Source of the DNA: Spirosoma montaniterrae
GTDB taxonomy: Bacteria; Bacteroidota; Bacteroidia; Cytophagales; Spirosomataceae
Reading direction: 5' to 3'
NCBI RefSeq assembly: GCF_001988955.1
Contig: NZ_CP014263.1
Coordinates: forward strand, 2,976,001 to 3,040,000
DNA: 64,000 nt
The position numbers and the translations under genes are program-made. Under the pieces are notes generated by a model, which made no database searches, was not told where the DNA came from, and was given only the letters and a program-made list of their open reading frames with translations. Shown piece by piece: positions 47,327 to 54,300 of this stretch; position 1 is the stretch's first letter; every line of letters begins with the position of its first letter.

Positions 47327-48508
47327 TTATAACTTCTGGGCTACGACCGGCGTATTTTTCGGGTTGAGCCAGTCGTCGGCTTTGTCGTAGAGCAGGTCGA
47401 ACAGGCTGCGTTCGGTCACGACGAAGTTGGCCCGCAGCGTCATACCCTTTTTCAGGTTGCCTTTGTAGCCATTTTTAAGCGTCAGGAAATCGCGCTCCAG
47501 GCGGCATTTCACTTTGAAAACCGGCTGGTTATTCATCACCACGATGTCGTTCGATACGTCGGTGATTTTGGCGTGGGCCAGCCCCCACTGATTGTAGTCG
47601 AACGCATCGACCTGAATCCGGGCGGTCATGCCGGGGCGTAGCAGACCAATGTCTTTGGGCGATACGTAACATTCGACCAGCATGCTGGAATCGGGCGAAA
47701 TAACGCCCAGCACTTCGCCCGGCTGCACGTAACTCCCCGGATACCGCCCCGCCAGTTGGCTCACGGTGCCGTTGACGGGTGCTTTGATGGTATGCAGCGT
47801 CTGCTCATTGAGAATCTGCCGCTCCTGCGCCCGCAGTTCGTCGAGGGCTAATTGTTGCTGAGTCAGGTTGGCCTGCCAGTCGCTCACCTGCCGTTCAATC
47901 TGCGAGGCATACTGCGCCACTACGCTCTGATAGGCATATTCTTTGTCTTCAAATTCCTGCTTGGCAAGTACCTGATCCTGATACAGTTGCTGCGTTACGT
48001 CCAACTCACGTTTGCGTTTGGCCTGGGCCTGCGTGTTTTCGGTGAGCATAAACCGAAACTGCTCGTACTGCTGCCGAATCAGGGGCGATTGCAGATTCGC
48101 GACGTTAAGCAGAGCCTGCCGGTCGGCCCTGACGAGCCGTTCGAGGTCGCGGATGTTGAGGAGTTTTTCGGCCTGCTGCGACCGGTTGAGCCGGAGCCGG
48201 GTTTCGAGAACGGCGGTCTGCAGCCGAATCATGGGTTGCCCCCGCCGAACGGGCTGATTGTCGCGAACAAGAACCTGAGCTACCGTACCGGCCACCAGCG
48301 GGCGGATTTCGTTGCGCTCGGCCACCGGGCGGATGATGCCGGTACTTTGCACCGACACCTCAGTATAAATGAAAGGCAGTGAGAGCAGCGCGGCCACGAT
48401 AGCCAGGGCTACTGTGCTGTAGATGAGTTGCCCCCTCACCGTGACCTGGGGCAGGTAAGCCTCCGTCGTGTGGTCAATGACGGCGGGCGGATGGAGTTCG
48501 GTTTGCAT
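47327..48508 (-). CDS. HlyD-family periplasmic adaptor
   Basis: The protein has 393 residues. A single membrane helix (about 30-52, LIYSTVALAIVAALLSLPFI) is followed by a lipoyl-like half (RPLVAGTVAQVLVRDNQPVR), a long coiled-coil hairpin rich in Gln/Arg/Leu (about 115-235), the second lipoyl half (TIKAPVNGTVSQLAGRYPG) and a beta-barrel domain. It bridges the C39-ABC transporter to TolC. It is the first gene of the export operon, and its promoter (48548-48613) has the shared repeat architecture. Confidence 0.94.
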   Translation of the reverse strand: MQTELHPPAVIDHTTEAYLPQVTVRGQLIYSTVALAIVAALLSLPFIYTEVSVQSTGIIRPVAERNEIRPLVAGTVAQVLVRDNQPVRRGQPMIRLQTAVLETRLRLNRSQQAEKLLNIRDLERLVRADRQALLNVANLQSPLIRQQYEQFRFMLTENTQAQAKRKRELDVTQQLYQDQVLAKQEFEDKEYAYQSVVAQYASQIERQVSDWQANLTQQQLALDELRAQERQILNEQTLHTIKAPVNGTVSQLAGRYPGSYVQPGEVLGVISPDSSMLVECYVSPKDIGLLRPGMTARIQVDAFDYNQWGLAHAKITDVSNDIVVMNNQPVFKVKCRLERDFLTLKNGYKGNLKKGMTLRANFVVTERSLFDLLYDKADDWLNPKNTPVVAQKL

Positions 48509-48547
48509 CGTTTCTCTGACGTTTAGATAAGGCTTAAAATCTTATCT

Positions 48548-48613
48548 CAAAGGTCGGGCGATGCCGCAGCGAACTCAATAACAAGGCGTTGTACTTTATA
48601 ACCAGCCGGAATA
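48548..48613 (-). promoter_or_regulatory. Promoter with paired direct repeats, copy for the export operon
   Basis: On the minus strand a -7 box GACCTTTG (48548-48555) has a -33 element GTTATTGA (48575-48582) 19 nt upstream. On the plus strand the repeats GTTGTA (48588-48593) and GGAATA (48608-48613) are 20 bp apart; the second is degenerate. The predicted transcript starts about 33 nt before the ATG of the HlyD gene. Confidence 0.65.
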
Positions 48614-48641
48614 GCTTATGCCTGTAGTATGATCGACCCAT

Positions 48642-48681
48642 TAAAAAAGCATCTCCCGATCAGCAAGTGCTCGGGAGATGC
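48642..48681 (-). terminator. Intrinsic terminator after the two-peptide operon
   Basis: Read on the minus strand, GCATCTCCCGA and TCGGGAGATGC (48649-48659 and 48671-48681) form an 11-bp stem followed by TTTTTTAA. It lies 12 nt after the stop of the 48-residue gene and closes the transcript of the small peptide genes. Confidence 0.88.
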
Positions 48682-48692
48682 CACACGTTCAA

Positions 48693-48839
48693 TCAGTGAG
48701 TCACGTAATAAATAAACTCACCTACACTTTTACCGAACCTATAAATGAAGTATGCCGAAAGCAAGACGAGAACGAAAGCTACATATCTATTGTCCGACAG
48801 TTCTAACATACTCTTTATAGCCTTTTCTACCACGTTCAT
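48693..48839 (-). CDS. 48-residue membrane peptide, candidate immunity protein
   Basis: A small gene read from the ATG at 48839, which overlaps the TGA of the preceding peptide gene (ATGA), so translation should be coupled. The protein has one membrane helix (YVAFVLVLLSAYFIYRF) and no leader or GG site. Its C-terminus YRFGKSVGEFIYYVTH aligns with YEAGKYTGEVIYHLTH of the peptide encoded just upstream at 9 of 16 positions, including a GxxxG motif. That pattern suggests a decoy or helix-pairing immunity protein against the bacteriocin-like peptide; a leaderless peptide is another possibility. Confidence 0.72.
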   Translation of the reverse strand: MNVVEKAIKSMLELSDNRYVAFVLVLLSAYFIYRFGKSVGEFIYYVTH

Positions 48840-49030
48840 TTCTTGTGCGTGAGGTGATAGATAACTTCGCCGGTGTACTTTCCTGCCTCGTAGATGGCTA
48901 CAGCAGCAGCAGCAGCAGCTCCGATGGCTAAAAAGGGAACCAGAAAGCCGCCACCTTTGATAACAAGCATTTCATCGTCAGCTATAGCAACCACCTTGTA
49001 ATCGCCTGATGATAAGTTCATTGCTTCCAT
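48836..49030 (-). CDS. Double-glycine peptide, GxxxG type (second of a putative pair)
   Basis: A 64-residue precursor candidate starting at 49030 (MEAMNLSSGDY). The leader ends VVAIADDEMLVIKGG, with Ile at -12, Glu at -8, Met at -7 and GG at -2/-1. The core of about 37 residues starts GFLVPFLAIG, has an Ala-rich membrane stretch and a GKYTG (GxxxG) motif near the C-terminus, then a basic tail. It begins 5 nt after the 97-residue peptide gene, as in two-peptide class IIb bacteriocins, and is coupled to a possible immunity gene downstream. Confidence 0.82.
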   Translation of the reverse strand: MEAMNLSSGDYKVVAIADDEMLVIKGGGFLVPFLAIGAAAAAAVAIYEAGKYTGEVIYHLTHKK

Positions 49031-49035
49031 GATGA

Positions 49036-49329
49036 TTATTTCGCAGCCTGTTGATATCCTACATATACACCAGCTCCAAAAATACCGGCTGCTGCGGTTC
49101 CGGCAGCTATCCAACCAGCCGCTTTAGCAGTAATAACTACCCCGCCAATCACGAGGGGGAAAATACCACCATCAGTACCTTCCATTTCTTCGCCGTTCAG
49201 ACTAACCAAGCCAGCGTTCTCATTATCTACTAAGAAAGAATCGAGCGACAATACGTCGGCATTAGAAAATTGTGCGGTTAACATTGCTTTGTCTAATCTG
49301 TTTTTTTGAAAAAATTGATTCGTACTCAT
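49036..49329 (-). CDS. Double-glycine peptide, GxxxG type (first of a putative pair)
   Basis: A 97-residue precursor candidate. The long leader ends LVSLNGEEMEGTDGG (Leu at -12, Glu at -8, Met at -7). The 42-residue core begins IFPLVIGG and is made of Gly and Ala helices with GWIAAGTAAAG and the GxxxG motif GVYVG, ending YQQAAK. It has no Cys. The core resembles class IIb bacteriocin subunits, in which two GxxxG helices pair in the target membrane. It is followed 5 nt later by the second peptide gene and then by the candidate immunity gene. Confidence 0.82.
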   Translation of the reverse strand: MSTNQFFQKNRLDKAMLTAQFSNADVLSLDSFLVDNENAGLVSLNGEEMEGTDGGIFPLVIGGVVITAKAAGWIAAGTAAAGIFGAGVYVGYQQAAK

Positions 49330-49375
49330 CTACTAAAAGCTAATACTACGACTTCTCTAAAACGTTTAGCAGAAA

Positions 49376-49501
49376 CTATCGCTGCGAGAGAAGCAGACCT
49401 ACAATAACGCCCAGCAGGAACGGGTTGCCACCTTGTACTTGCTCCAGTTCGTTTGCGTTCAGTTCTACTACTTCAGCCTGATCAAAGTTGAAAGTTGCCA
49501 T
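49376..49501 (-). CDS. Short double-glycine peptide with hydrophobic core
   Basis: A 41-codon gene read from ATG at 49501 to TAG at 49376-49378, too short for routine ORF calling. It encodes MATFNFDQAE and a leader ending VVELNANELEQVQGG, an ideal match to the C39 leader pattern (Leu -12, Glu -8, Leu -7). The 16-residue core NPFLLGVIVGLLLSQR is a single hydrophobic segment with a terminal Arg. An A-rich stretch precedes the ATG, as is common in Bacteroidota. It is followed 46 nt later by the 97-residue peptide gene, so it may lead that operon. Confidence 0.85.
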   Translation of the reverse strand: MATFNFDQAEVVELNANELEQVQGGNPFLLGVIVGLLLSQR

Positions 49502-49748
49502 TGTTTTGTTTGTTTTAAGGTTTAAAATTTAAGTAAACACTTTGTAACACGCAGCACCTCGTCACTATCCGGAATGGACGATTTTGCTGCTATCATCATC
49601 AGGCGTTGCGCTGTGCTTAATCGGGGTTGCTAAACTTCAGTTATCGGCATTACAGTAGATGCCCGCCTGGTCGAGTTTAGAACCTGGCAAACACGTTGCC
49701 CGTCTGTACAGATGCTCTTTAAAACAGCCGCATATAGTTGCGACCCTG

Positions 49749-49883
49749 TCAGGCCTGAGGGCCTTTGTAGCGAAGCAGGTCGCTTACGGCATCGATGATG
49801 GCATCGACAATAGCGTCCACAATGCCTCCGCCCGCTACAGTTTGCATTTCTTCCTGACTTAGCTCTTGTTGTTCAGTATTCAT
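49749..49883 (-). CDS. Short double-glycine peptide with an IVDA-repeat amphipathic core
   Basis: A 44-codon gene from ATG 49883 to TGA 49749-49751, below usual length cut-offs. The leader ends QQELSQEEMQTVAGG (Leu -12, Glu -8, Met -7). The core begins with a third Gly and repeats the unit IVDA (GIVDAIVDAIIDAVSDLL), then ends RYKGPQA. The repeat places Ile/Val and Asp on opposite faces of a helix, as in short amphipathic antimicrobial peptides, though here the polar face is acidic. The gene lies 45 nt downstream of the lipoprotein gene. Confidence 0.85.
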   Translation of the reverse strand: MNTEQQELSQEEMQTVAGGGIVDAIVDAIIDAVSDLLRYKGPQA

Positions 49884-49928
49884 GGTTGTAGGTTCTTTTA
49901 TAGTAATTAGACAATACGCTTCTGACGC

Positions 49929-50159
49929 TTAACCGAGTACCTTACCTACTCGCAGATTAGTTTTGCGAACCCGGATTGGTAGAGTCGGGCTTATTTCCAG
50001 ATGGATGGAATCGCTTTCCGTTGGTCGAGTCTGGGGCGTTGTAGCCGAGACTTCCTTTTGCACAGAGCGGGCAGGCTGAACGGTTGTTTCCTCACGTTCG
50101 CAGGCACTCGCCAGTAATACCAGTCCAGCGAGACAACTCAATCGAATTAGCTTTTTCAT
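49929..50159 (-). CDS. Small lipoprotein, possible immunity lipoprotein
   Basis: A 76-residue protein with a clear lipoprotein signal (MKKLIRLSCLAGLVLLASAC, Cys at 20). The mature part is short, Thr/Ser/Pro-rich and ends in a basic segment (RVRKTNLRVGKVLG). No family is recognised. A CAAAGT-type -7 box is visible upstream on the plus strand at about 50180, but the direct repeats of the locus are not. Small lipoproteins often protect producers of membrane-active peptides; this role is inferred from position only. Confidence 0.65.
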   Translation of the reverse strand: MKKLIRLSCLAGLVLLASACEREETTVQPARSVQKEVSATTPQTRPTESDSIHLEISPTLPIRVRKTNLRVGKVLG

Positions 50160-50233
50160 GGTTTCGCTTTCTTACAGGTGACAAAGTCTCCTCAGTGACT
50201 CCGGCTATACGCCCCGTTCGGAGGAGTGGTTAA

Positions 50234-50425
50234 TCACTGCTTGTCGGGCGGAATGCTGAAGAATCTGTCTTCGCCAGCCGGTATGCGCTTGAGGCCAAGC
50301 AAAAAGAGCGACAGGCCCGTAAAGCATTGATAATAACCTCCCGTAATACGGTTGAGGGCGGTACCGTCTAATTCCTGAACACCAGGCACGGTCAGGGTGC
50401 GATTATTGTTTTCTATCTTTTTCAT
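50234..50425 (-). CDS. Double-glycine peptide with Cys/aromatic core
   Basis: A 63-residue precursor candidate whose leader ends VQELDGTALNRITGG (Leu at -12, Leu at -7, GG). The 33-residue core begins YYQCFTGLSLFLLGLKRIP and contains one Cys, one Thr and two Ser, so it is one of the few GG peptides here that could carry a thioether or disulfide. Its promoter at 50455-50520 has the shared direct-repeat architecture. Confidence 0.8.
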   Translation of the reverse strand: MKKIENNNRTLTVPGVQELDGTALNRITGGYYQCFTGLSLFLLGLKRIPAGEDRFFSIPPDKQ

Positions 50426-50454
50426 GGTCAGTAGTTTGCGTTTTTATTTCGTTA

Positions 50455-50520
50455 CAAAGTTTTGTGCTTTCTTCCGTTATTTCAACAACCTCTCGTTGTA
50501 GTTTATTCGATTAGGTTATA
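50455..50520 (-). promoter_or_regulatory. Promoter with paired direct repeats, copy for the 63-residue peptide
   Basis: On the minus strand a -7 box AAACTTTG (50455-50462) has a -33 element GTTGTTGA (50482-50489) 19 nt upstream. On the plus strand the repeats GTTGTA (50495-50500) and GTTATA (50515-50520) are 20 bp apart. The predicted transcript starts about 23 nt before the ATG at 50425. Confidence 0.75.
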
Positions 50521-50548
50521 ACGACTTTGTTTAGGTTTCAGCGAGAAG

Positions 50549-50578
50549 AACCCCCTCGTCTACTGGGGCGAGGGGGTT
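50549..50578 (-). terminator. Hairpin after the proline-rich peptide gene
   Basis: AACCCCCTCG (50549-50558) pairs with CGAGGGGGTT (50569-50578) across a 10-nt loop. It lies 145 nt after the stop of the 67-residue peptide gene, before the next promoter. It lacks a strong T-run. The remaining 50579-50722 sequence shows nothing recognisable. Confidence 0.6.
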
Positions 50579-50722
50579 GCTGTTCTCCGCCCTATCCACC
50601 TTTATCTTTACTTTGTATCACTTCCCGGCGCAACTACGGTGTGGCTAGCCGGTAATTGACTTATATGCCTTCTACAATCGCATATAGGTATGTTTTCTTT
50701 TGTACGTTACACGGCCCTTATA

Positions 50723-50926
50723 CTACGCCACGGGCGGATACAACTCAATAGGCAGGTTCACAATTGGGCCACCAATCGGGAACGGCAGCGGCATGGGTAA
50801 TGGCTTAGGAAAAACTGGGAACGGCAGCGGACGAATGCGCCCTACCAAAGAGCCACCTGATGTTTGTTGCAGTTCGTTCTGGCCTAATGCGGGCAGTTCG
50901 CTGCTGGTTGTGCGTTGGTTTTTCAT
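50723..50926 (-). CDS. Double-glycine peptide with proline-rich core
   Basis: A 67-residue precursor candidate. The leader ends LPALGQNELQQTSGG (Leu -12, Glu -8, Leu -7). The core of 42 residues is strikingly Pro-rich: SLVGRIRPLPFPVFPKPLP, then MPLPFPIGGPIV and a Pro-containing tail. It has about 14 Pro, two Arg and one Lys and no Cys. Such composition recalls insect and mammalian proline-rich antimicrobial peptides that act on ribosomes, but no homology is claimed. Its promoter (50955-51020) has the shared architecture. Confidence 0.82.
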   Translation of the reverse strand: MKNQRTTSSELPALGQNELQQTSGGSLVGRIRPLPFPVFPKPLPMPLPFPIGGPIVNLPIELYPPVA

Positions 50927-50954
50927 GAGGTTTGTTGTTGGTTGATTGATGATG

Positions 50955-51020
50955 CAAAGTTGTGAGCTAACTCGTTATGTATCAAAAACTTACCATTATA
51001 GTTTAGTCAAATAGGTTATA
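50955..51020 (-). promoter_or_regulatory. Promoter with paired direct repeats, copy for the 67-residue peptide
   Basis: On the minus strand a -7 box CAACTTTG (50955-50962) has a -33 element GTTTTTGA (50982-50989). On the plus strand the repeats ATTATA (50995-51000) and GTTATA (51015-51020) are 20 bp apart. The predicted transcript starts about 22 nt before the ATG at 50926. Confidence 0.75.
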
Positions 51021-51026
51021 AACCTC

Positions 51027-51206
51027 TCAGGCCGCTTCTTCGTAATAAGCAATAGGCTCATCAACCGGCAGTTCCATCTGCCCAAACAGATCACCCGCCG
51101 ACACAATCCAATTGTCATCGAACACACCGATTTCATCGGCCATTGAATCGATGTCATTGTTAATCCATACTTCAAATGAGAATTCGGAGTTGATGCGCGT
51201 TTTCAT
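51027..51206 (-). CDS. 59-residue acidic protein co-regulated with the peptides
   Basis: Read from ATG 51206 to TGA 51027-51029. The protein (MKTRINSEFSFEVWINNDID...) is strongly acidic, has no Cys and no GG cleavage site (VSAGDLFGQ is the nearest), and ends AYYEEAA. No family is recognised. It has its own promoter (51255-51320) with the shared architecture, which ties it to the system, and it lies just after the LanB terminator. It could be a leader-less precursor, a chaperone-like partner or an immunity factor. Confidence 0.65.
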   Translation of the reverse strand: MKTRINSEFSFEVWINNDIDSMADEIGVFDDNWIVSAGDLFGQMELPVDEPIAYYEEAA

Positions 51207-51254
51207 GAGTTTATCCGGTTTATGTTATCATTAATTAGCTTGTTTTTGTTGTGT

Positions 51255-51320
51255 CAAAGTTGGCAGGCTATTTATTGGTTCTCAACAACCTGACGTTATA
51301 TCGTAATCAGTGTGGGCATA
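51255..51320 (-). promoter_or_regulatory. Promoter with paired direct repeats, copy for the 59-residue protein
   Basis: On the minus strand a -7 box CAACTTTG (51255-51262) has a -33 element GTTGTTGA (51282-51289) 19 nt upstream. On the plus strand the repeats GTTATA (51295-51300) and GGCATA (51315-51320) are 20 bp apart. The predicted transcript starts about 42 nt before the ATG. Confidence 0.7.
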
Positions 51321-51345
51321 ACTTATTCGCCTGCCCAAACGGCAT

Positions 51346-51367
51346 AAAAAAACCGGCCTTAGCCGGT
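51346..51367 (-). terminator. Intrinsic terminator of the LanB gene
   Basis: On the minus strand ACCGGC-TAAG-GCCGGT forms a 6-bp stem followed by seven T residues, 8 nt after the LanB stop codon. Confidence 0.9.
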
Positions 51368-51374
51368 AGTATAG

Positions 51375-54300
51375 TTAGCTTTTCTTCGGTTGCAGCCGCG
51401 CCCGAACCGAGTCGTAATGTTTGGCTAAACAATGGTATAGCACCAATTCGTAAGCCCGCTGCTTGGACGGGAAAAGCCGGTTTATGAGCATGTGTACTAA
51501 GCTTTTGAGGATGTTCTGCCACGCTTCGCCCGGCCCTATGGCTTCGCCCAACTGCCGGAGCAGCGTAGCCTGCTGTTGCCGCCAGTCGTGTACGTCTTCA
51601 TCAACGCCAAACTGCTCCGACAACGCCTGAGCCAGTAGCGGTCGATAGGTACGGTATTTCTCATTCAGTTGCTGGCGCAGTTCAGAACGCCCGCCAAATT
51701 CCTGAAAAAAGCTTTCTTTAAGCTGCGTAATCATCGTTAGGCAGGCATCGACCGACAAGCCCGCATCGGTTAGCAATACGTCGATTTTGCGAACGGCGAA
51801 GGCAAAGCGCGTATTCTCATCGAACACGTCGCCGGTTTGGGTAAGAAACGCCAGCGTTGACAGACTATCGTGGTGAAACAGCGTTTCACAGCGGTCTATG
51901 TGTTCTGTGCCATACCGTTCCAGTTCGCGCTGATACGTATCGACCTGCACCCGATACACCACGCCAGCCTCAATGGATTGTTGCAAGGCCCGCTCGGTAG
52001 CCCGAACAACGTACTGATAAAACTCAAGGTGCGGGTTTCCCCGGAACCGCAGCCGCAGGTGCGGGTCGGTATCTTTATACCGGACAAAGAAAAAAGCCTG
52101 CACAATCTGCGTTTTCAGCAACTGTTGCACCACCGGATAAATGGCCTGAACCAGCAGCGCGTCAGACGTTTTTTCGCCAGTGTAAATCTTCAGATAAAAC
52201 CACTCGCTGCCAACCGAAAACTTACGCTGTGGCAACTGACCGCTGATTTGACTCAGGCCGGGCAGTGGTTTGGCCTGTGTGTTATAAAAGGGAAGAATCA
52301 ATTCATGCGTAAACCGTTCGCGCTGGTGCGACAGGGGGCAGTTGTCGGGTGAAGCTAAAAACTCGGTTAAACGAATCTCATCATGCTTTTTGATTTCGCC
52401 CGCCAGCAGGGCGAGCGAAGCCGGTACGTGCATGGAAATGCAAAGTTCATTGTCGCCCTGAGTCAGTAAAAATTGATCGGGCAAACCGGCTGCGGTCAAT
52501 TGTGCTACCAGCCGAAGCGGATTTTCGGGCGTAAGGTCCCGACATTTGAGTTGCCAGGTAGCCCGGCTCAGAATAATGTTGTGATACCGCACACGGGGCA
52601 AATACGTTTGCGTTCGCAACACACCCCAATTCCAGGCTACGTTCAGGTGAGCATCCTGCGATTGGAGGTCGCATAGAAACCTGTAAATTGGCAGGCCATG
52701 CGTAAAATTGTGGGCATTGGTCAGTCTTGGAATAACGCGCCGGTTCAGCCGTTTGGAGCGCAGAATCAGCGTATTGTTCCGAATCGACACCATCAGGTCA
52801 GCCAGAGAAATCTGGTAATCGGGCGATACTGACGATTGGCCCAGATACGGAATTTCGTACCGATGCAGTGCAGGACGGGACAGAATATTACCCACCCGAT
52901 CTTCGGGCAGATGAACAATCTCGGCAAAAATAACATCGGCGTGAAAAAGCTCCTTCTTCGCCACCGAAGCCCGCAAATGCTGCTCAAGCTGGGGTTCGCC
53001 TTCGCAGAACCGACTGAGCAGGCTCAGGCCCGACGGTCCGCGATAGGCCAGTAGATTGAACCGAAAGTCGCCGTTGTCGATGGCTTTCTCCGAAGCTGCC
53101 AGCAGGGTGCCAAATACGTAAAAACTGTAGGGCAACGGAGCCGACGTTCGCTGTTGTGAGCCGATGTAATTCAGGTCGTCTTCAGACAGTAGCACTTCGC
53201 GCTGCTGGGTTCTGAGGGCGTTGGCATATTTATCCATCACAAACGTTTGCCACCAGTCCCAGGTAGTTGTTTGAGTGACCTGTTCGCTGCTAAAGGTTAA
53301 GTCATCGATTAAGGGCGCGTAGCCAACGCCCAACGTTGAACCGGAGCCATAACCAACGCCAAACTCGCTGTCGAGGGCCAGTGCCAGCGGGACTTCCTCG
53401 TCTTCGTAGCGGTTATAGAATCGGTGCTTGAACTCGTCCAGATCAGGGCATCGATGGGGCTGATTCAGCACTAATAGTTTCTCCAGATTACGGTTTAGCT
53501 GCTGCATCATCCGCTCGCTCAGCCGCAACTTTGTCCCATTGAAAAACGCATCGACCTGTAAAACGTCGGTAGTTTGAGGAGTAATCTGGCGGTCGGTAAG
53601 CCATTGCCGGACATCGTGATACACCCGCTCGAAGTCGGTATCCTGGAGTATGGTTCGCAGTTGGCAAAGCTCACCTGCAACGGTTTGGGCAGTTGGCAGG
53701 GCTTCGAGCCGTGCTATCAATCCATCGAGCGCGTACAGGCCGGTTACGGCAGGCTCAATCGTAAAAACGAGCAGTTGACCCTCTATCAGTTGCTCTATAA
53801 AAGCAGCAGCTTCATCGGGCTGCGCATCCAGTTCGGTCAGCCGTTCGATTAGCTCCTGAATAGTAGCTCCGTTACGGGCTGCTTCCAGCACCGCCATCAG
53901 GTACGGGTTTTCTTCGACCGCGCTGATGAAATAATGCCGTTGCCCGTCATTGTCCTGTTGTTCAACATAGCGTAACGAAGAACCGACCGGATATACCGAC
54001 GAATTGGGAACCAGTTGGAGTTGGTTGCGTATGGCCTGCTGTTGCGTGAGCCATGTGCGAATCGCAAGCAGGTTGTCGATATCCAAACGCTGGTGCGTGT
54101 GAAGGGCTGCTATTCCGCCTGTTTGCAGTTGTGTTTGTGGCCCATAAGCGCCAACGGCACAGCCGGCAAACAGGCCATAGGGCGTTGGGCGGCTGCACAT
54201 CCGCACGAAATATTTATGCAGCGTGGTAAGCAGTTTATCGTGTTCGGGCAGCGTTTCGCCCAATAGCCACCGCTGCAAGCGTTCGTAGAGGGCAGGCGAA

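Noticed and set aside
49502..49748. A 25-residue minus-strand frame and other short frames between two peptide genes
   Set aside because: No GG site, no hydrophobic core and a stop-rich context; nothing supports translation.
49659..49862. A 67-residue plus-strand frame over the IVDA peptide gene
   Set aside because: The minus-strand frame encodes a canonical GG leader; the plus frame has no feature of its own.
50700..50945. An 81-residue plus-strand Gly-rich frame
   Set aside because: It is the complement of the proline-rich peptide (Pro codons read as Gly codons).
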